Assembly: GCA_002737585.1 (NCBI GenBank)
Contig: NSIA01000167.1
Location: 1 to 6,204, forward strand
DNA from: Planctomycetaceae bacterium
GTDB taxonomy: Bacteria; Planctomycetota; Phycisphaerae; Phycisphaerales; SM1A02
DNA length: 6,204 nt
Reading direction: 5' to 3'
The translations under genes and the position numbers were made by a program. The notes under the pieces are model-generated. The model was not told the origin of the DNA and did no database searches. It saw nothing but the letters and a program-made list of their open reading frames with translations. Numbering within the stretch: position 1 is the first letter of the stretch; each line of letters opens with the position of its first letter. Positions 4,915 through 6,204 of the stretch are shown in pieces.

Positions 4915-6204
4915 TCAGGGCTTGGGCGAGGAACTCTGGGGCGGCATCGGCACTGCGCCGGTGCCGCCCGTGGCGCGCACCTGTTCAGCGATCATCGGCT
5001 CCAGAATTTCCAAGGTTCGCATGGCAAATCCAGTGGCGTACGCAAATCCATAGCCGTATAGCGGGTAATCAAACCAACTGCCGTCACGGTTCTGGTCGAT
5101 CGCCATCTGTTCAGCAAGCCAGCGCACTAAGAGATCACGGCGCGGGCCAGCGGGCGCCATTTGCAGCACCCGAGCGCAGTAATAATGCCCAAAGAAATAG
5201 TAGTAGCCAGAGTTTCGATAGAACGCCTCATGCGGCATGACGCGGCCGCGGGCGATCTCAATGTAGAAGTGCCGTTCGCGCAGTAACTCCACGCCGCGCA
5301 GCAACGTCTCGCCATCGGTTCCCTTGGCATCACTGCGAAAGAGCGCCAAATTGCAGACTTGTAACCGACCACTGGCGCCGGAAACCTTGTTGTAGTCGCC
5401 GGCAACATTCAATTCGGCGTAGGTTCCGTATGCAAAGGATCCACTCGGAATCCGCATCCGCTCCATGCATGTCAACGCGTCCGCAATGGTTCCGGCCGGA
5501 ATGTCTGCGCCCTGCGCACGCGCGTTGAGCAGTGACTCAATCATGGCGCCAGTATTGAAACTGGTGCTCTCATGGCCACTGGGATTTTGTCCAACATGGT
5601 TGAAGTCGTAGTAAGCCCAGCCGCCTTCAGCACTCTGCTCACGACGGGCCACCTGCACTTCACGCTCCAAGATGGCACGCCACGCTTGATGGTCCGCGGT
5701 GCGGGCAGGGTCCGCAAGAATGGCAGACGCCAACTCCAAGAGATAGGTGTGCGCCCAAATGCTGTAGAAGGTATTTCCAGAGGCGCGCCCCACTTCACCC
5801 TGCGCTTCAAGCCACGTCAATCCACGGAGGAGCGCAGCATTGCATGCGGGATCGGTGCGCGCTGGCACCACGAGCGACCAACACACCAACGCCGTTGTAG
5901 CGGTGTGGAATGCTCGGTGACTCGCTTGCGTATCAAGGTAAATCTCTCGCGCGCGCGGGCTTTCAAACGTTCCAAAGCTTCCGTCTGGACGCTGATTCGC
6001 TAAGGTCCAAGCGCGCCCACGCGCCTGTGCTGCTTGAGTGCGCGTGAAGGAAAGCTGCGGATCCGGCACTGGCCGAAGCGCGGGCGGCGTGGCGGTGGTT
6101 GCCTGCTGTGGCGTTGGTGCGGTGACAAGGGCTGCGTCCGCATGCTGCCTCTCTGCGACGGTGGACGGCGCAGCAACCACGGACGACACAGGAACCGTTC
6201 CCGC
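4915..6204 (-). CDS. Squalene-cyclase/prenyltransferase-repeat (alpha/alpha toroid) protein, 5' end beyond window
   Basis: The visible 429 residues carry several QW-like repeat motifs of the terpene-cyclase/prenyltransferase toroid fold. Counting from a GTG at 6189, these include QRPDGSFG (66-73), QSAEGGWAYYDF (185-196), IPSGSFAYG (247-255) and QNRDGSWFDYP (366-376), separated by helical segments such as NTFYSIWAHTYLLELASAIL. The DxDD motif of class II cyclases such as squalene-hopene cyclase is absent, so hopanoid synthesis should not be assumed. The visible N-terminal 45 residues are rich in Ala, Thr, Pro and Gln, like a linker after a signal peptide or membrane anchor. The frame has no stop through the right edge (the five codons before the GTG are open), so the true start probably lies outside the window; the GTG at 6189 is only a fallback. 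The C-terminal end is Pro/Ser-rich. From memory, proteins of this type are common in planctomycetes with no assigned reaction. It is convergent with the lamin-tail gene. Confidence 0.8.
   Translation of the reverse strand, partial: AGTVPVSSVVAAPSTVAERQHADAALVTAPTPQQATTATPPALRPVPDPQLSFTRTQAAQARGRAWTLANQRPDGSFGTFESPRAREIYLDTQASHRAFHTATTALVCWSLVVPARTDPACNAALLRGLTWLEAQGEVGRASGNTFYSIWAHTYLLELASAILADPARTADHQAWRAILEREVQVARREQSAEGGWAYYDFNHVGQNPSGHESTSFNTGAMIESLLNARAQGADIPAGTIADALTCMERMRIPSGSFAYGTYAELNVAGDYNKVSGASGRLQVCNLALFRSDAKGTDGETLLRGVELLRERHFYIEIARGRVMPHEAFYRNSGYYYFFGHYYCARVLQMAPAGPRRDLLVRWLAEQMAIDQNRDGSWFDYPLYGYGFAYATGFAMRTLEILEPMIAEQVRATGGTGAVPMPPQSSSPKP

Noticed and set aside
5948..5957. (CG)5 run in the toroid gene, considered as a repeat or Z-DNA tract
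   Set aside because: It is too short and explained by Arg/Ala codons in G+C-rich coding sequence.

Overview
The window looks like a chromosomal piece from a planctomycete, most likely class Phycisphaerae. The evidence is moderately high G+C, scarce Shine-Dalgarno sequences, one predicted exported protein ending in a tandem dockerin-like tail (two GxDLGALLGNWG units), and another ending in a PAPGA / hydrophobic / RRKR sorting tail. From memory, these tails and a squalene-cyclase-repeat protein of this type are common in Phycisphaerales. The assignment is inference; no rRNA or marker gene is present.

Layout from left to right: (1) a promoter with a perfect TATAAT, then a plus-strand multi-spanning flippase-like protein of the polysaccharide-export (MOP) type, with a perfect 26-bp palindrome inside its early coding sequence. 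(2) Convergent to it, a minus-strand pair that is probably one operon. The upstream gene encodes an exported six-blade-like beta-propeller protein with a C-terminal dockerin-like EF-hand pair. The downstream gene encodes an exported thioredoxin-fold protein with a helical (TPR-like) C-terminal half, and its CXXC cysteines are replaced. (3) A 170-bp divergent control region holding a good sigma-70-like promoter for the propeller gene, placed so that the transcript would start at or next to the ATG, plus a cluster of five CGGAA/TTCCG half-sites spaced about one helical turn apart. (4) A plus-strand secreted lamin-tail-like protein with a PEP-CTERM-type C-terminus. (5) Convergent to it, with one base between the stop codons, a minus-strand squalene-cyclase/prenyltransferase-repeat protein whose 5' end lies beyond the right edge of the window.

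Apart from the flippase, the products appear to be envelope or secreted proteins. The flippase could supply polysaccharide export, and PEP-CTERM-type proteins are known to be linked with exopolysaccharide production through exosortases, but no exosortase or glycosyltransferase is present here. The most unusual points are the 26-bp palindrome, the half-site cluster between two genes carrying different C-terminal localisation tags, the probable leaderless start, and the cysteine-less thioredoxin-like protein. No RNA gene, CRISPR array, insertion sequence or integrase was seen, and no gene-free stretch exceeds 300 bases.
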